From NCBI GenBank assembly GCA_963778225.1, contig CAVZTR010000005.1, positions 80,202 through 144,201 on the forward strand: a stretch of DNA of 64,000 bases. The letters run 5' to 3'. This document shows, piece by piece, positions 8,512 to 18,587 of this stretch; position 1 is the first letter of the stretch; each line of letters begins with the position of its first letter. Origin of the DNA: JAGVSR01 sp963778225 (GTDB lineage Bacteria; Pseudomonadota; Alphaproteobacteria; Rhizobiales; Hyphomicrobiaceae). The position numbers and the translations under genes were made by a program. The notes under the pieces were generated by a model. It made no database searches. It worked only from the letters and a program-made list of their open reading frames with translations, and was not told where the DNA came from.

Positions 8512-9456
8512 ATGCAATCGGACGACGCCAGCGACGGGACCGGCACGGTCGAGCCCAGCCCAGGTGATAATGCGCTCCCCGGCCGCCTCGCGATCGACGT
8601 GCCGCGCCATCTCGCGAGCCCCCTTGCGCCAGGTCTCTATCTCGTCTCGACGCCCATCGGGAACCTTGCCGACATCACCCTGCGCGCGCTGACGACGCTC
8701 GCGCGCGCCGACGTCATCTATTGCGAAGACACCCGCCACAGTCGCACGCTCATCGCGCACTTCGGCATCGGCCGGCCCCTCCGCCCCTACCACGAACACA
8801 ACGCCGAGGAGCAGCGCCCGCGCATCCTCGCGGACCTCGGGCGAGGAGCCCGCATCGCGCTCATCAGCGACGCCGGCACGCCACTGGTTTCCGACCCGGG
8901 CTACAAACTTGTCCGAGATTGCATCGCAGAGGGCCACGCCGTCGTCGCGGTGCCTGGCGCCAGCGCGGTCATGGCTGCAATTTCGGTTGCGGGTCTACCG
9001 ACTGACACCTTCCTATTCGCCGGTTTCCTGCCGCCTCGCTCGGGCGCCCGGCAGTCTCGCATTGCCGAGCTGGCGGCTACCCCTGCGACGCTTATTTTCT
9101 TCGAAGCTCCCACCCGCGTGGCCGATACGCTCGCCGACCTTGCTGCAACCCTCGGCAACAGACCCGCCGCCGTCGCGCGCGAACTCACAAAACTGCACGA
9201 AACGGTCGAGCGCGGCTTGTTGACGGACCTCGCTGAACGTTTCACGGCCGCCCCACAGAAGGGCGAGATGGTCATTGTCGTTGGACCACCCACGTCAGAA
9301 GCCGTGACCGACGAAGGCATCGCCGCCGCTCTGACCGAGGCCCTAGCTCAAATGAGCCTGCGCGATGCCGCCAAGGCTGTCGCGGACCGGCTCTCGGTGC
9401 CCAAAGCCCGCGTCTACGATCTGGGACTGAAACTCAAATCGGACCGTTCGGCATGA
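8512..9456 (+). CDS. rsmI: 16S rRNA (cytidine1402-2'-O)-methyltransferase
   Basis: RsmI methylates the 2'-hydroxyl of C1402 in 16S rRNA, in the decoding centre. The tetrapyrrole-methylase fold is evident: GLYLVSTPIGNLADITLRAL, then DVIYCEDTRHSRTL, SDAGTPLVSDPGYKLV, and PGASAVMAAISVAGLPTD. The 314-residue length is normal with a slightly long N-terminal extension of about 40 residues. It overlaps yraN by 4 nt (ATGA), so the two are translationally coupled. rsmI-yraN-gshB is a recurrent alphaproteobacterial order. Confidence 0.95.
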   Translation: MQSDDASDGTGTVEPSPGDNALPGRLAIDVPRHLASPLAPGLYLVSTPIGNLADITLRALTTLARADVIYCEDTRHSRTLIAHFGIGRPLRPYHEHNAEEQRPRILADLGRGARIALISDAGTPLVSDPGYKLVRDCIAEGHAVVAVPGASAVMAAISVAGLPTDTFLFAGFLPPRSGARQSRIAELAATPATLIFFEAPTRVADTLADLAATLGNRPAAVARELTKLHETVERGLLTDLAERFTAAPQKGEMVIVVGPPTSEAVTDEGIAAALTEALAQMSLRDAAKAVADRLSVPKARVYDLGLKLKSDRSA

Positions 9457-9815
9457 CCGTTGACGAACGCCGGGCCCGCTACCGCGCCGGCATACGTTCG
9501 GAATGGATTGCAGCCCTCGCGCTCCGCTTGCGCGGATACCGCATCTTGGAGACGCGCTGGAAAACATCCGCAGGTGAAATCGACCTCATCGCCATTAGGC
9601 GAAAGCGATTGGCGTTCATAGAGGTCAAACGCCGCGCCGACATCACGGATGAAGAAGCCTACGCCGCCGTCGGACCCGCCCAACGCCAGCGCGTTCGCCG
9701 CGCTGCCGAACTCTGGGTCGCCCGCAACACGCGCTATCGCGACCGGGAGATCGGCTTCGATCTCGTCCTCGTCGCCCCGCGCCGCTGGCCGCGCGTGATT
9801 GAAAACGGCTTGTGA
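9453..9815 (+). CDS. YraN family protein (UPF0102), endonuclease-like
   Basis: A 120-residue UPF0102 protein. The nuclease-like core is visible as GYRILETRWKTSAGEIDLIA followed by LAFIEVKRR, the D...ExK pattern of restriction-endonuclease-like folds. Cellular function is not settled. The start overlaps the rsmI stop by 4 nt. It converges with pal, whose stop lies 3 nt away. Confidence 0.9.
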   Translation: MTVDERRARYRAGIRSEWIAALALRLRGYRILETRWKTSAGEIDLIAIRRKRLAFIEVKRRADITDEEAYAAVGPAQRQRVRRAAELWVARNTRYRDREIGFDLVLVAPRRWPRVIENGL

Positions 9816-9817
9816 GG

Positions 9818-10339
9818 TTAGCGCGCGCTCATCGCTGCGCCGCCAAGCATCGTCTGCACGCGCCTGTTCTGCGACCAGCACGAAATGTCGTCGCAAACCG
9901 CGACCGGACGTTCCTTGCCATAGGAGATCGTACGCATGCGCGCGTGTGCGACGCCCTGCTTGGCCAGATAGTTCCGGACAGTCTGAGCGCGTCGAGCGCC
10001 GAGCGCTAAGTTGTATTCGCGCGTGCCACGCTCGTCCGCATGTCCTTCCACCATGATCTGGTGTTGTGGATACTGCTGCAGCCAGCGCGCCTGCTGCGTG
10101 AGCGTCTGCTCCGCTTCCGGCGTCAAATCCGAACTGTCGCTGGAGAAATAGACCATATCCCGCGCGCCGGACTTAAAGTCCTCTGCTGTCCCCGGCGTGG
10201 CTGAGCCCCGCCCAAAACCGCCGCTGCCGTCGCCGCCGAGCAAGCTCGCCGAGCTGCTACCGTTTGTCTTGTCGGCGCACGCGCCGAGTAACGCCGAGGC
10301 AGCTGCAATACCGAGAATGAAGAGATAACGGGCGGTCAT
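9818..10339 (-). CDS. pal: Peptidoglycan-associated outer-membrane lipoprotein (Pal)
   Basis: A 173-residue lipoprotein of the Tol-Pal envelope complex. The signal sequence ends in a lipobox (ASALLGAC), giving lipidated Cys20 or so. After a Gly/Ser linker the OmpA-like peptidoglycan-binding domain carries the Pal hallmark MVEGHADERGTREYNLALG, then RTISYGKERPVAVCDD and CWSQNRRV. ATG 10339 is preferred over the longer reading because GGAG lies 7 nt upstream and the signal peptide starts there. No tolQRAB genes are within the window, so pal sits away from the usual tol cluster or is a second copy. It is divergent from gshB. Confidence 0.93.
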   Translation of the reverse strand: MTARYLFILGIAAASALLGACADKTNGSSSASLLGGDGSGGFGRGSATPGTAEDFKSGARDMVYFSSDSSDLTPEAEQTLTQQARWLQQYPQHQIMVEGHADERGTREYNLALGARRAQTVRNYLAKQGVAHARMRTISYGKERPVAVCDDISCWSQNRRVQTMLGGAAMSAR

Positions 10340-10480
10340 AAGGAAACTCCACGCAACATGACGATGCAACAAAGCGGCCGATGTGGTTAACAAGCCGTGA
10401 ACGGCGCCGTGCGCACGTTGCGTTTCCCCGCCGCACCGTTATGCCTTTGCCAGTCAAATGGGGCGGCGAGTAGGTGAGAC

Positions 10481-11435
10481 GTGGGCAAGACGCTGAAGAT
10501 CGCATGTCAGATGGACCCGATTGACCGGATCGACATACGCGGGGATTCGACGTTCGCAATCCTGCTCGAAGCGCGTCACCGCGGGCATGAGATTTTCTAC
10601 TACACGCCGCAGAACCTGAGCCTTCACGGCAATCGTCTGCTCGCCCGCGGCTCGACCCTCGACGTGTTCGACCGCATCGGCGACCACTATGGGCTGTCGA
10701 ACCCGCGGACCGTGGATCTCTTGACCCAGGACGTTGTCCTGCTCCGTCAAGATCCCCCGTTCGACATGGCCTACATCACCTCGACGCACCTGCTCGAGCG
10801 CATCCACCCCGAGACGCTCGTCGTCAATGATCCGGGGCACGTCCGCAATGCGCCGGAGAAAATTTGGGTTCTCGACTTCCTCGACCTGATGCCGCCGACG
10901 CTCGTCACGCGATCCCTCGAAGACGTCCATGCTTTCCGCGCCGAGTACCGTGACATCATTCTGAAGCCGCTCTACGGCAACGGCGGCGCCAGCGTCTTCC
11001 GCATCAAGGCGGACGACACCAATCTTGGCTCCCTCGTCGAACTCTTCCAGACCGTGTTCCGCGAGCCCTTCATGGTGCAGCAGTACCGGCCCGAGGTCCG
11101 CAACGGCGACAAGCGCATCATCCTCGTCGATGGCGAAGTGGCCGGCGCCATCAACCGGGTGCCGTCGGAGGGCGAAACCCGCTCCAACCTGCACGTCGGT
11201 GGCACGGCCCAGCGCGACAGAACTCACGGCCCGCGAGGAGGAAATCTGCGCGCGGCTTAGTCCCGAACTCAAAAAGCGCGGCCTGATCTTCACCGGCATC
11301 GATGTCATCGGCGACTACCTCACCGAGATCAATGTCACCTCCCCGACCGGGATCCGCCAAGTCAAAGCCTTCGGTGGCAATGACATTGCGGCGATGATCT
11401 GGGACGCCATCGAAAAAAAGCGAGCGGGATACTAA
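10481..11435 (+). CDS. gshB: Glutathione synthetase (frameshifted in this sequence)
   Basis: GshB joins gamma-glutamylcysteine and glycine using ATP. The first frame (GTG 10481) carries the N-terminal domain (QMDPIDRIDIRGDSTFAIL) and ATP-grasp motifs (ILKPLYGNGGASVFR). It is good until about 11205, then turns to nonsense. The reading continues one base later as TELTAREEEICARL and GIDVIGDYLTEINVTSPTG, the family's C-terminus, ending at 11435. One extra base in the CCC at 11208-11210 explains the break. Repaired, the protein is about 317 residues, the usual length. Both halves are perfectly conserved, so sequence error is likelier than decay. Confidence 0.9.
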
Positions 11436-11495
11436 CGTCGCGACGGATATTCCGAACCCGGCCGTTGTCTCACTGGATCGGCCGGGGGAGTGGGC

Positions 11496-13022
11496 ATGTA
11501 CAGCCAGATTGCGACGTTGGCGTTCGTGGGCGTTGAAGCCCGCGCGGTGGAAGTTCAAGTCCGCATCACGCCGGGAAATCCTGCATTTCACATCGTCGGT
11601 CTCGCCGACAAAGCCGTTGCTGAAAGCCGCGAGCGGGTTCGCAATGCGCTCCACTCCGTCGGCCTCGGCCTGCCATACAAGCATCTAACGGTGAACCTCG
11701 CCCCCGCCGATCTTCCCAAGGAAGGCAGCCACTACGATCTGGCAATCGTGCTCGGCCTGCTCGTCGCCATGGGTGTCATTTCACCGGAGGCGGTCTCAGG
11801 GTTTGCAGCGATCGGCGAACTGGCACTCGACGGCTCCATCCGCGCGGTGCCGGGCGCACTTCCCGCTGCCATCGGCGCCAACAGCCTCGGAAAAGGCCTC
11901 ATCTGCCCGGAAAGTTGCGGCCCTGAAGCCGCATGGGCGGGGGAGAACGTCGATGTCCTCGCCGCTCCGCACCTCCTCTCGCTCGTCAATCACTTCAAGG
12001 GCCTGCAAACGCTGGCGAGACCGAAGCCGAACCTCGAACGGCCTGCAACCCAGTTGCCCGACCTACGCGATGTGCGCGGCCAGGAGAGCGCCAAGCGCGC
12101 GCTCGAAGTCGCCGCCGCTGGAGGCCACAACCTGCTGATGGTCGGCCCGCCGGGTTCCGGCAAATCCATGCTCGCCGCCCGCCTGCCCTCCATCCTGCCG
12201 CCGCTCACGCCGGAAGAAATGCTCGAAGTCTCGATGGTCCACTCGCTCGCCGGCGAACTCATGGGCGGCAAACTCTGCCTCGACCGCCCCTTTCGCGCGC
12301 CGCATCACTCCGCCAGCATGGCCGCCCTCGTCGGCGGAGGCACGCGTCCAAAGCCCGGTGAAGCAAGCCTTGCGCATCTGGGCGTGCTCTTCCTGGACGA
12401 ACTGCCGGAATATCAGCCCAACGTCCTCGATGCGCTCCGCCAGCCCCTCGAGACCGGCGAGATCATCGTCGCGCGCGCCAATCATCGCATCCTGTATCCG
12501 GCCCGCATCCAGCTCATCGCCGCCATGAACCCGTGCAAGTGCGGCGGCGGGCCCGGCATGACGTGCCGGCGCGGCGCGCGCTGTGCGGCCGAATACCAGT
12601 CCCGCGTCTCCGGCCCCATGATGGACCGGGTCGACCTGCACATCGAAGTCCCAGCCGTCACAGCCGCCGACCTTGTTCTGCCCCCCGCGCTGGAAGGCAG
12701 TCGCGAGGTCCGTGCGCGCGTCACCGCAGCCCGCGACCGCCAACGCGCCCGCTTGGCAGCACGTGGCGTCAAAGGCGTCCGCACGAATGCCGAGCTTACA
12801 GGCCAGCTCCTCGACGAGATCACCGCCCCCGATCCGGAAGGTCTCGCGCTCCTGCGAAAGGCCGCCGAAACGATGAAGCTCTCCGCGCGCGGCTTCCACC
12901 GCGTCCTGCGCGTGGCGCGCACGCTCGCTGACCTTGACGCCTCCGATGGCGTCGGCCGTCTGCACATCGCCGAAGCCCTCTCCTATCGCGGCGAAGCCCT
13001 TCGCGACCGCCAGGCCGCCTGA
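11496..13022 (+). CDS. YifB/ComM family Mg-chelatase-like AAA+ ATPase
   Basis: A 508-residue AAA+ protein. The N-terminal Lon-like fold domain (about 1-170) includes VGLADKAVAESRERVRNAL. The ATPase core follows with Walker A GPPGSGKSM near 215 and Walker B GVLFLDELPEY near 295, then the Mg-chelatase C-terminal domain (RGFHRVLRVARTLADLD). A four-cysteine cluster, NPCKCGGGPGMTCRRGARC near 348, is a typical zinc-binding insertion. ComM homologues act as branch-migration helicases in transformation. ATG 11496 is used; a GTG at 11490 adds two residues. It sits just downstream of gshB. Confidence 0.93.
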   Translation: MYSQIATLAFVGVEARAVEVQVRITPGNPAFHIVGLADKAVAESRERVRNALHSVGLGLPYKHLTVNLAPADLPKEGSHYDLAIVLGLLVAMGVISPEAVSGFAAIGELALDGSIRAVPGALPAAIGANSLGKGLICPESCGPEAAWAGENVDVLAAPHLLSLVNHFKGLQTLARPKPNLERPATQLPDLRDVRGQESAKRALEVAAAGGHNLLMVGPPGSGKSMLAARLPSILPPLTPEEMLEVSMVHSLAGELMGGKLCLDRPFRAPHHSASMAALVGGGTRPKPGEASLAHLGVLFLDELPEYQPNVLDALRQPLETGEIIVARANHRILYPARIQLIAAMNPCKCGGGPGMTCRRGARCAAEYQSRVSGPMMDRVDLHIEVPAVTAADLVLPPALEGSREVRARVTAARDRQRARLAARGVKGVRTNAELTGQLLDEITAPDPEGLALLRKAAETMKLSARGFHRVLRVARTLADLDASDGVGRLHIAEALSYRGEALRDRQAA

Positions 13023-13026
13023 TAAT

Positions 13027-13058
13027 GAAAAGGCGCCGGGTCGCCCCGGCGCCATCGA
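13027..13058 (-). terminator. Terminator between yifB and terC
   Basis: A 9-bp perfect GC stem (13032-13040 with 13045-13053) with a TCGC loop. The four As on its left become a T run on the minus strand, so it mainly serves terC and secondarily yifB, which converges on it. Confidence 0.8.
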
Positions 13059-13075
13059 AAACCAATGAGAAATCC

Positions 13076-14132
13076 TTACTCAGCCAGCGCAGGCTTTGCC
13101 TCCGGCGGATCGTTCCGCGTCTTCCACAACGACAGCGCAATGCCCCCGAGCAGGATCGAAATCGTGATCCCGAGGCTGATGGCCGGATCGATCTTGCCGA
13201 TGAACTGTTGCACGAAGATCTTGCTGCCCACGTACACGAGCACGAGCGACAGCGCATACTTCAGATAGTGGAAGCGGTGGACCATTGCGGCCAGCACGAA
13301 GTAGAGCGACCGCAGACCCAGGATCGCGAAGATGTTCGACGTGTAGACGATGAACGGATCCTGCGTGATCGAGAAGATCGCAGGCACCGAGTCGACTGCG
13401 AAAATCAGATCGGCGAACTCGATCAAAATCAGCGCAACAAACAGCGGCGTCGCGAACCGCACGATCTTGCCCGTCTTCGGGTCCGGCCCCTGGATGAAGA
13501 AATTCTCACCGTCGATCTTGTCGGTGATGCGCATGTGTTTGCGCATGTACTTCAGGATCGGATTGTTCTCGATGTCCGGCTTTTCATCAGCCATGATGAA
13601 CATCTTGACGCCGGTGAACACCAGGAACGCCGAGAACAGGTACAGGATCCAATCGAATTGGTGGATCAAGGCCGCGCCAAGCCCGATCATAATGGCGCGC
13701 AGCACGATCACACCGAGAATGCCGTAGAACAGAACCCGGTGCTGATACTTCGGTGGAATGGCGAAGTACGAAAAAATCATCGCCATGACGAAGACGTTGT
13801 CGAACGCCAGCGTCTGCTCGATCACCCATCCTGTCAGATAAAGTTCCCAAGCCGTCCACGCACGCGCGCTATCGCTCGCCGCGTTGAGAATATCGTCGTC
13901 AAGCGACGTGGCGAAGCCATTGTAATAGAGCCACCAGACCACCGCGGAGAACGACACTCCGAGCGTCATGCACGCACCGGCCAGAGACCGTGCTTTCTTT
14001 CAGTGTCGGCTCATGTGCTTCCCCGTGCAACAGCCCGAGGTCAATCGCCAGAATGACAAAGACGGTTGCCAGAAAGCCCAGCCAAACCCAGATCGGCATT
14101 CCCATGAAAAGGGTGCCAAAAAAATCGATCAC
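13076..14132 (-). CDS. TerC family integral membrane protein (frameshifted in this sequence)
   Basis: TerC/Alx-type proteins are multi-pass inner-membrane proteins linked to metal (manganese) export and co-translocational metalation. The N-terminal frame (GTG 14132, with GGAG upstream) reads WVWLGFLATVFVILAIDLGL, then GEAHEPTLKEST, and breaks near 13988. The next frame resumes with AGACMTLGVSFS, then the full family body: WELYLTGWVIEQTLAFDNVF, EFADLIFAVDSVPAIFSITQ and the C-terminal helices. One missing base explains the break. Repaired length is about 352 residues. The two acidic membrane motifs (AIDLGL, FDNVF, AVDS) are intact. Confidence 0.88.
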
Positions 14133-14357
14133 TGCCGGGCTCCGCACAGACTTGGTTGCCTGTTGGCGACGTGGGAACCCGCCGGTAACACTTCAAGCCC
14201 ACGATTGCGGAAAACGATCGACCACGGCGGCACTGCTGAATTCAGCGCCGCTTCATGTCACTGCAAAAGCTCATGATGCAGGACGGCCCGCGGAGCGAAC
14301 CAACTCCGCAAAGCTCTGCCCCGTGACAGCCATGCACCGTCGCGGGAGCTGAAAGGA

Positions 14358-15154
14358 TCAGCGGTCGATTGTGAACCGATAGGTCAGACCGATGCCACCA
14401 AAAAACTGGTTCTCGGTCTCGACGATCGGGCTGTCGGCTGCATCGCCGAGCAACCGTGAATACTGGCCCGTGAGCTTCAGGCTCCACACGTCGGTCAAAG
14501 GCACGTCCGCGTTGAGCCCGATGTAGATGTCCTTGATCCCTGCCTCGGCGTCATACTCACCCAGCAGGCCAGAGCTGACTGGCTGGCCGAATTCACGGAG
14601 AAAAATGCGTCCATGTAATCGTCGTCGGCCCAGGTCGCACCAACAATGCCCGTCATCCGGACGTTGCCCCAGTTCAACGGCGCTTCCGCTCCAAATCGCA
14701 GCAAGCCTCCGGTGTCGTCTCCGGTCACCTGGTTGCTGTACGACACGAACGGCTTGAAGAGACCGAACTGGTAGGCTGCATAGCCGCCGAGCACGATGCC
14801 GCCGTCGACATCTCCCAGACCGTCCAGTCGATCCGCGTCATCCTCATCGCGATCGAACCGCCATCCCGTCAGTGGACCGGCCTCAAATCCGTTCCAGTTG
14901 ATCACGCGGAAGCGGAGGTCTTCCGGCCCGCGGAACTGGATGAAACCCAACTCACCCGAGCCCGTCGGCGCGACCAGCGGCACCGCGAAAACCTCATATT
15001 CCTTTGAACCTTCGTACTTCGGCGTCATCAACACCATGCCGCCCACCTGCAAATCCAGCGGTCCACTTCCGAACAGGTCGGTAGCTCCAGCAGGAGATGA
15101 TGCTAGCAAGCCCAACGTGGCGGCGGTTGCGAGGCGCGAGATCGAAAGCTTCAT
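14358..15154 (-). CDS. MipA/OmpV family outer-membrane protein (frameshifted in this sequence)
   Basis: The signal peptide begins at ATG 15154 (KLSISRLATAATLGLLASSPAGA). A beta-barrel with alternating aromatic strands follows (VGGMVLMTPKYEGSKEYEVF, GGYAAYQFGLFKPFVSYSNQ, MTGIVGATWADDDYMDAFFS). Near 14580 the frame is lost; one base on, the reading continues as LGEYDAEAGIKDIYIGLNAD and ends with FGGIGLTYRFTIDR at 14358, a terminal aromatic-rich strand. One missing base accounts for this. MipA/OmpV proteins are outer-membrane scaffolds or porins of poorly known role. Repaired length is about 266 residues, typical. Confidence 0.8.
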
Positions 15155-15339
15155 GAGGGGCAAAATCCAGGTTCCGGCAACCGGCTTCCGCGCGCGCAAA
15201 CGCGCACGGCACGAGTCGTCCGACGTTACCCCGAGATGGTTTACGCTGGTTTACTTTTTAGGGCCCATTCCACCGGCTAGTTGCTCGCTGTGGCCGACAT
15301 GTAACACTCGTTCGCACAAGCGCATGTCGAGCGAGCCCG

Positions 15340-16587
15340 CTAGCCCTTGTTTCGCTTCCCCAGCGTCCGGAGCCGCAGGGCATTGAGCTTGATGAAGCCC
15401 TGAGCGTCCTTCTGGTCGTAAGCGCCCTTGTCGTCTTCGAAAGTCACCAACGTCGGCGAATACAGCGACTTGTCGCTCTTGCGACCGGTGACGATCACGT
15501 TCCCCTTGTAGAGGTCCAGCGTCACTTCGCCTTCGACATGCTCCTGGCTCTTGTCGATGGCCGCTTGCAGCATCTCCCGCTCCGGCGAGAACCAGAAGCC
15601 GTTGTAAATCAGTTCGGCATAGCGCGGCATCAGCTCGTCCTTGAGGTGCGCCGCACCCCGATCGAGCGTCAGGCTTTCGATCGCCCGGTGCGCCGCCAGA
15701 AGGATCGTGCCGCCGGGAGTTTCATAAACCCCGCGCGACTTCATCCCCACGAACCGATTCTCGACCAGATCGATGCGTCCGATACCGTTGTCCCGTCCCA
15801 GATCATTCAGCGTCTTCAGCAGCGTTGCCGGCGACAGCGCCTTGCCGTCGATCGACACGGCGTCACCTTTGTTGAAGCCGACGCGGATCGTCGTCACCTT
15901 GTCCGGCGCATCGACGGGCGAAATCGTGCGCTGATAGACGATCTCCGGCGGCTTCGTGTTGGGGTCTTCGAGCACCTTTCCTTCGGACGACGAATGCAAG
16001 AGGTTCGCGTCGACCGAAAACGGCGACTCGCCTTCCTTGTCCTTCGCGACTGGGATCTGGTGCGTGCGCGCAAACTCGATCAGGTCATCACGGCCCTTGA
16101 AAGTCCACTCACGCCACGGCGCAATGATCTTGATGCCCGGCTCCAGCGCATAGTAGCCGAGCTCGAACCGCACCTGGTCGTTGCCCTTGCCCGTGGCCCC
16201 ATGGCAGACGGCATCAGCGCCCATTTTACGGGCAATCTCGATCTGCTTTTTCGCGATGAGTGGCCGCGCGATCGACGTTCCGAGCAAATACACCCCCTCG
16301 TAGAGCGCGTTCGCGCGGAACATCGGGAACACGTAATCCCTGACGAATTCCTCGCGCAGGTCTTCGATGAAGATGTTGTCTTCCTTGATGCCGAGCATCA
16401 GCGCCTTTTTCCGCGCCGGCTCCAGTTCTTCGCCCTGGCCCAGATCGGCGGTGAAGGTGATGACCTCACATCCGTATGTTTCCTGCAGCCACTTCAGGAT
16501 GATAGACGTATCGAGACCGCCTGAATAAGCCAGCACCACCTTCTTCACGCCGTGTGTCTTGCCTGTCGTGCCTGCCGCTGCGGCCAT
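15340..16587 (-). CDS. argG: Argininosuccinate synthase
   Basis: ArgG condenses citrulline and aspartate with ATP in arginine synthesis. The 415-residue protein has the PP-loop VVLAYSGGLDTSIILKWLQ near residue 20, then VITFTADLGQGEELEPARKK and GTSIARPLIAKKQIEIAR, and GATGKGNDQVRFELGYYAL, the citrulline/aspartate site. It carries about ten extra N-terminal residues compared with the shortest family members. It is transcribed alone and diverges from a proline-rich secreted protein. Confidence 0.97.
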   Translation of the reverse strand: MAAAAGTTGKTHGVKKVVLAYSGGLDTSIILKWLQETYGCEVITFTADLGQGEELEPARKKALMLGIKEDNIFIEDLREEFVRDYVFPMFRANALYEGVYLLGTSIARPLIAKKQIEIARKMGADAVCHGATGKGNDQVRFELGYYALEPGIKIIAPWREWTFKGRDDLIEFARTHQIPVAKDKEGESPFSVDANLLHSSSEGKVLEDPNTKPPEIVYQRTISPVDAPDKVTTIRVGFNKGDAVSIDGKALSPATLLKTLNDLGRDNGIGRIDLVENRFVGMKSRGVYETPGGTILLAAHRAIESLTLDRGAAHLKDELMPRYAELIYNGFWFSPEREMLQAAIDKSQEHVEGEVTLDLYKGNVIVTGRKSDKSLYSPTLVTFEDDKGAYDQKDAQGFIKLNALRLRTLGKRNKG

Positions 16588-16892
16588 CGTCTTGTCCTGT
16601 CGGTGAATTGTGCCAGTCGGGGGGTGGGAAGCGCGCGCACTATAGGCAGCGCCGACGGCACATCAAGCTGCCATCTCGCACTGGTACGCCTCCAATGGGC
16701 CGGGAAACGGCGATCGCTGAGGCCCGCGACGGAAGCAAGACTTGGGTGTGTCGCCGCTGCAATCCTCTCCCGATTTCTCAACGAGACGACCGGTTGTGAT
16801 GAGGAAAACATCAGTTTGCCCCGTTCCTGACCGTTGCTTTGGGATATCTGTGTCAGGAACGAAAGAACACAATTCGTCAGGGGAGATGCGGC
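16588..16892. other. Divergent intergenic region (argG / proline-rich protein)
   Basis: About 305 bp with no gene I can support; the short readings inside it have no family features. It should hold the argG promoter (minus) and the promoter and AGGGGAG ribosome binding site of the gene at 16893. I could not assign -35/-10 boxes with confidence. Confidence 0.5.
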
Positions 16893-17957
16893 ATGCGAGA
16901 CGGGAACGTAAGTCCGGCCTCGACGCGGTGGACCTTCATGGTCGGCACTCTTGTGACGATCTCCATCGCCATCGGTATGGGCCCTGCGCGAGCCCAGACG
17001 CCATCAACGCCACAAGCCGAGGCGACCGCCGCTACAACAGCCAAAGCGCCGCCCGCAACCACGGCGACCGCGCCACCTAACGCAGGTGCGCCCGAGGAGT
17101 TGCCGTGGCTTGCAACGACCAAGCCCGCCGATGCCACCGCAATCAAGAAGGCTGCGGATAAGCCGGCCGATGCACCCGCGCCTAAATCCGGCACCGTGGC
17201 GGCGACCGACACTTCACCCGCGGGTAAACCAGCCTCAGCGAAGACAGCGAACCTGCCGCAGAAGTGTGAGGAGCAGGTGGAAGACGGCTGTCGTAAATTG
17301 AAATCGTGCGCCTGGGTTGCGGCCATCCCGCTCGGTGACGGCAACGTCTCGCCGGCTCGTTGCGCCGAGCGCAGGGCGTTCGCTCCCGAGAAAGACAAGA
17401 AGCCGAAGCCTGTCGTGGCCACAAAACCGAAACCGAAGCCTGCCAACACGGCCGCACAAGCCGCGGCCACACAAGCCCCGAACGCACAGGCCCCCACCGA
17501 GCAAGCAAAGAGCGAGAATGCGCCCGCTCCGCCGGCAGCTAAGGCCGAGCCAAAACCGGATCCAAAAGCGGAAACCGCAGCGATCCCGGCCCCACCGAAA
17601 AGCGAACCGGTTGCTGCACCTGTAGCGCCACCAGTCCAAGCCGAGGCGGCCAAGATCGAAACGCCCCCCGCGGAAGCTGTGACGGCAGAACCTGCGAAGA
17701 TGGAAACAGCCCAACCCGAACCAGCCAAGCCGATAGCAGCCCAGTCAGAACCGGCCAAAGCCGAAGTACCGCTGATGATTCCTCGCGCCCCTGTCCCGTT
17801 TCTGCCGCCAGAGCAACCCAGTGCGTCCGCCCCGGCTAGTCAGCCTCAGTCGGACGCAACCCCCGCCGCCACCCAGGGCGGAGACAAAATGGCATCGGAC
17901 GAGCCAGCGGAGGAAAGGCAGCCCCTCAGCATTCCAGGGCTTGTCATCTCGGACTGA
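16893..17957 (+). CDS. Secreted Ala/Pro/Lys-rich protein with a five-cysteine patch
   Basis: A 354-residue protein from ATG 16893 (AGGGGAG 11 nt upstream). Residues about 12-35 are an export signal (WTFMVGTLVTISIAIGMG, ending PARAQ). Most of the rest is low-complexity Ala/Pro/Lys/Glu. One folded-looking island at about residues 113-150 contains CEEQVEDGCRKLKSCAW and ARCAE, four to five cysteines within 40 residues, as in small disulfide-bonded modules. DGNVSPA occurs both at residues 3-9 and inside the island. The proline-rich part could span the periplasm or cell wall. No family is recognised and function is unknown. Confidence 0.65.
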   Translation: MRDGNVSPASTRWTFMVGTLVTISIAIGMGPARAQTPSTPQAEATAATTAKAPPATTATAPPNAGAPEELPWLATTKPADATAIKKAADKPADAPAPKSGTVAATDTSPAGKPASAKTANLPQKCEEQVEDGCRKLKSCAWVAAIPLGDGNVSPARCAERRAFAPEKDKKPKPVVATKPKPKPANTAAQAAATQAPNAQAPTEQAKSENAPAPPAAKAEPKPDPKAETAAIPAPPKSEPVAAPVAPPVQAEAAKIETPPAEAVTAEPAKMETAQPEPAKPIAAQSEPAKAEVPLMIPRAPVPFLPPEQPSASAPASQPQSDATPAATQGGDKMASDEPAEERQPLSIPGLVISD

Positions 17958-17963
17958 TGCTGC

Positions 17964-18587
17964 TCAGGCCGCGCGTTCCAGCCACGGCCAGATCAACGCG
18001 GTTGCAGGACCGACGGCCATGATCGATTTCAGCAACGGCGTTCCCATCCACACCTGAGCCGAAGCGAACCCGCCCGACGATTGGTAAGATGGAAACGTAA
18101 CGGGAGCGGCGGCCTCAGCCGTTTTCTTCGCCGCATCCATCAGAGCCACGTTGGCCTCGGCCATCGGCCAAGCCACGCTGCCGGGGATGCCAGAAGCGAT
18201 CATTCCATAGGCCCACGGCCACGTCGCAGGCACCGCCGACTGCGGCGACCAAGCCCACCATGCCAAGGGAGACGGCGCGCCCTTGAACCAGGTCTGCTGG
18301 CTGGTTTGCATGAGGTCCGACCAGACAGCGAACACGTTGGGCGCCGGCTTCGGCTTTTCTTGCTCTGCAGCCAGCAGCGTCGAGTGCGGCCGCTTCGGCG
18401 CTCCCGACCACTCCCAGGTCTCCTCTTTCAGCGGCGGTCTCGGCAGCACAGTCTGCGCCACCTGTGACCACACCGAGAGCGCGCGAGCGTTCGCCTCGAA
18501 CGTCGCGTTGATGGCGGCCTGCGTGTACCCGAAGGCTGCATCCATGCCGCGTTTGGCGATCTCGACCTGTTTCGTCGGCGTCAGCAT
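17964..18587 (-). CDS. Hypothetical phasin-like amphipathic protein
   Basis: A 207-residue protein from ATG 18587 (GAGGTGG upstream; a GTG three codons earlier is possible). The first 45 residues are amphipathic helix (KQVEIAKRGMDAAFGYTQAA), as in phasins that coat polyhydroxyalkanoate granules. The middle is rich in Trp and Pro (PLAWWAWSPQSAVPATWPWA). The phasin link is weak: it rests on helix style and the presence of a PHB-depolymerase-type gene 35 kb away. It converges with the proline-rich protein, the stops 6 nt apart. Confidence 0.55.
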   Translation of the reverse strand: MLTPTKQVEIAKRGMDAAFGYTQAAINATFEANARALSVWSQVAQTVLPRPPLKEETWEWSGAPKRPHSTLLAAEQEKPKPAPNVFAVWSDLMQTSQQTWFKGAPSPLAWWAWSPQSAVPATWPWAYGMIASGIPGSVAWPMAEANVALMDAAKKTAEAAAPVTFPSYQSSGGFASAQVWMGTPLLKSIMAVGPATALIWPWLERAA

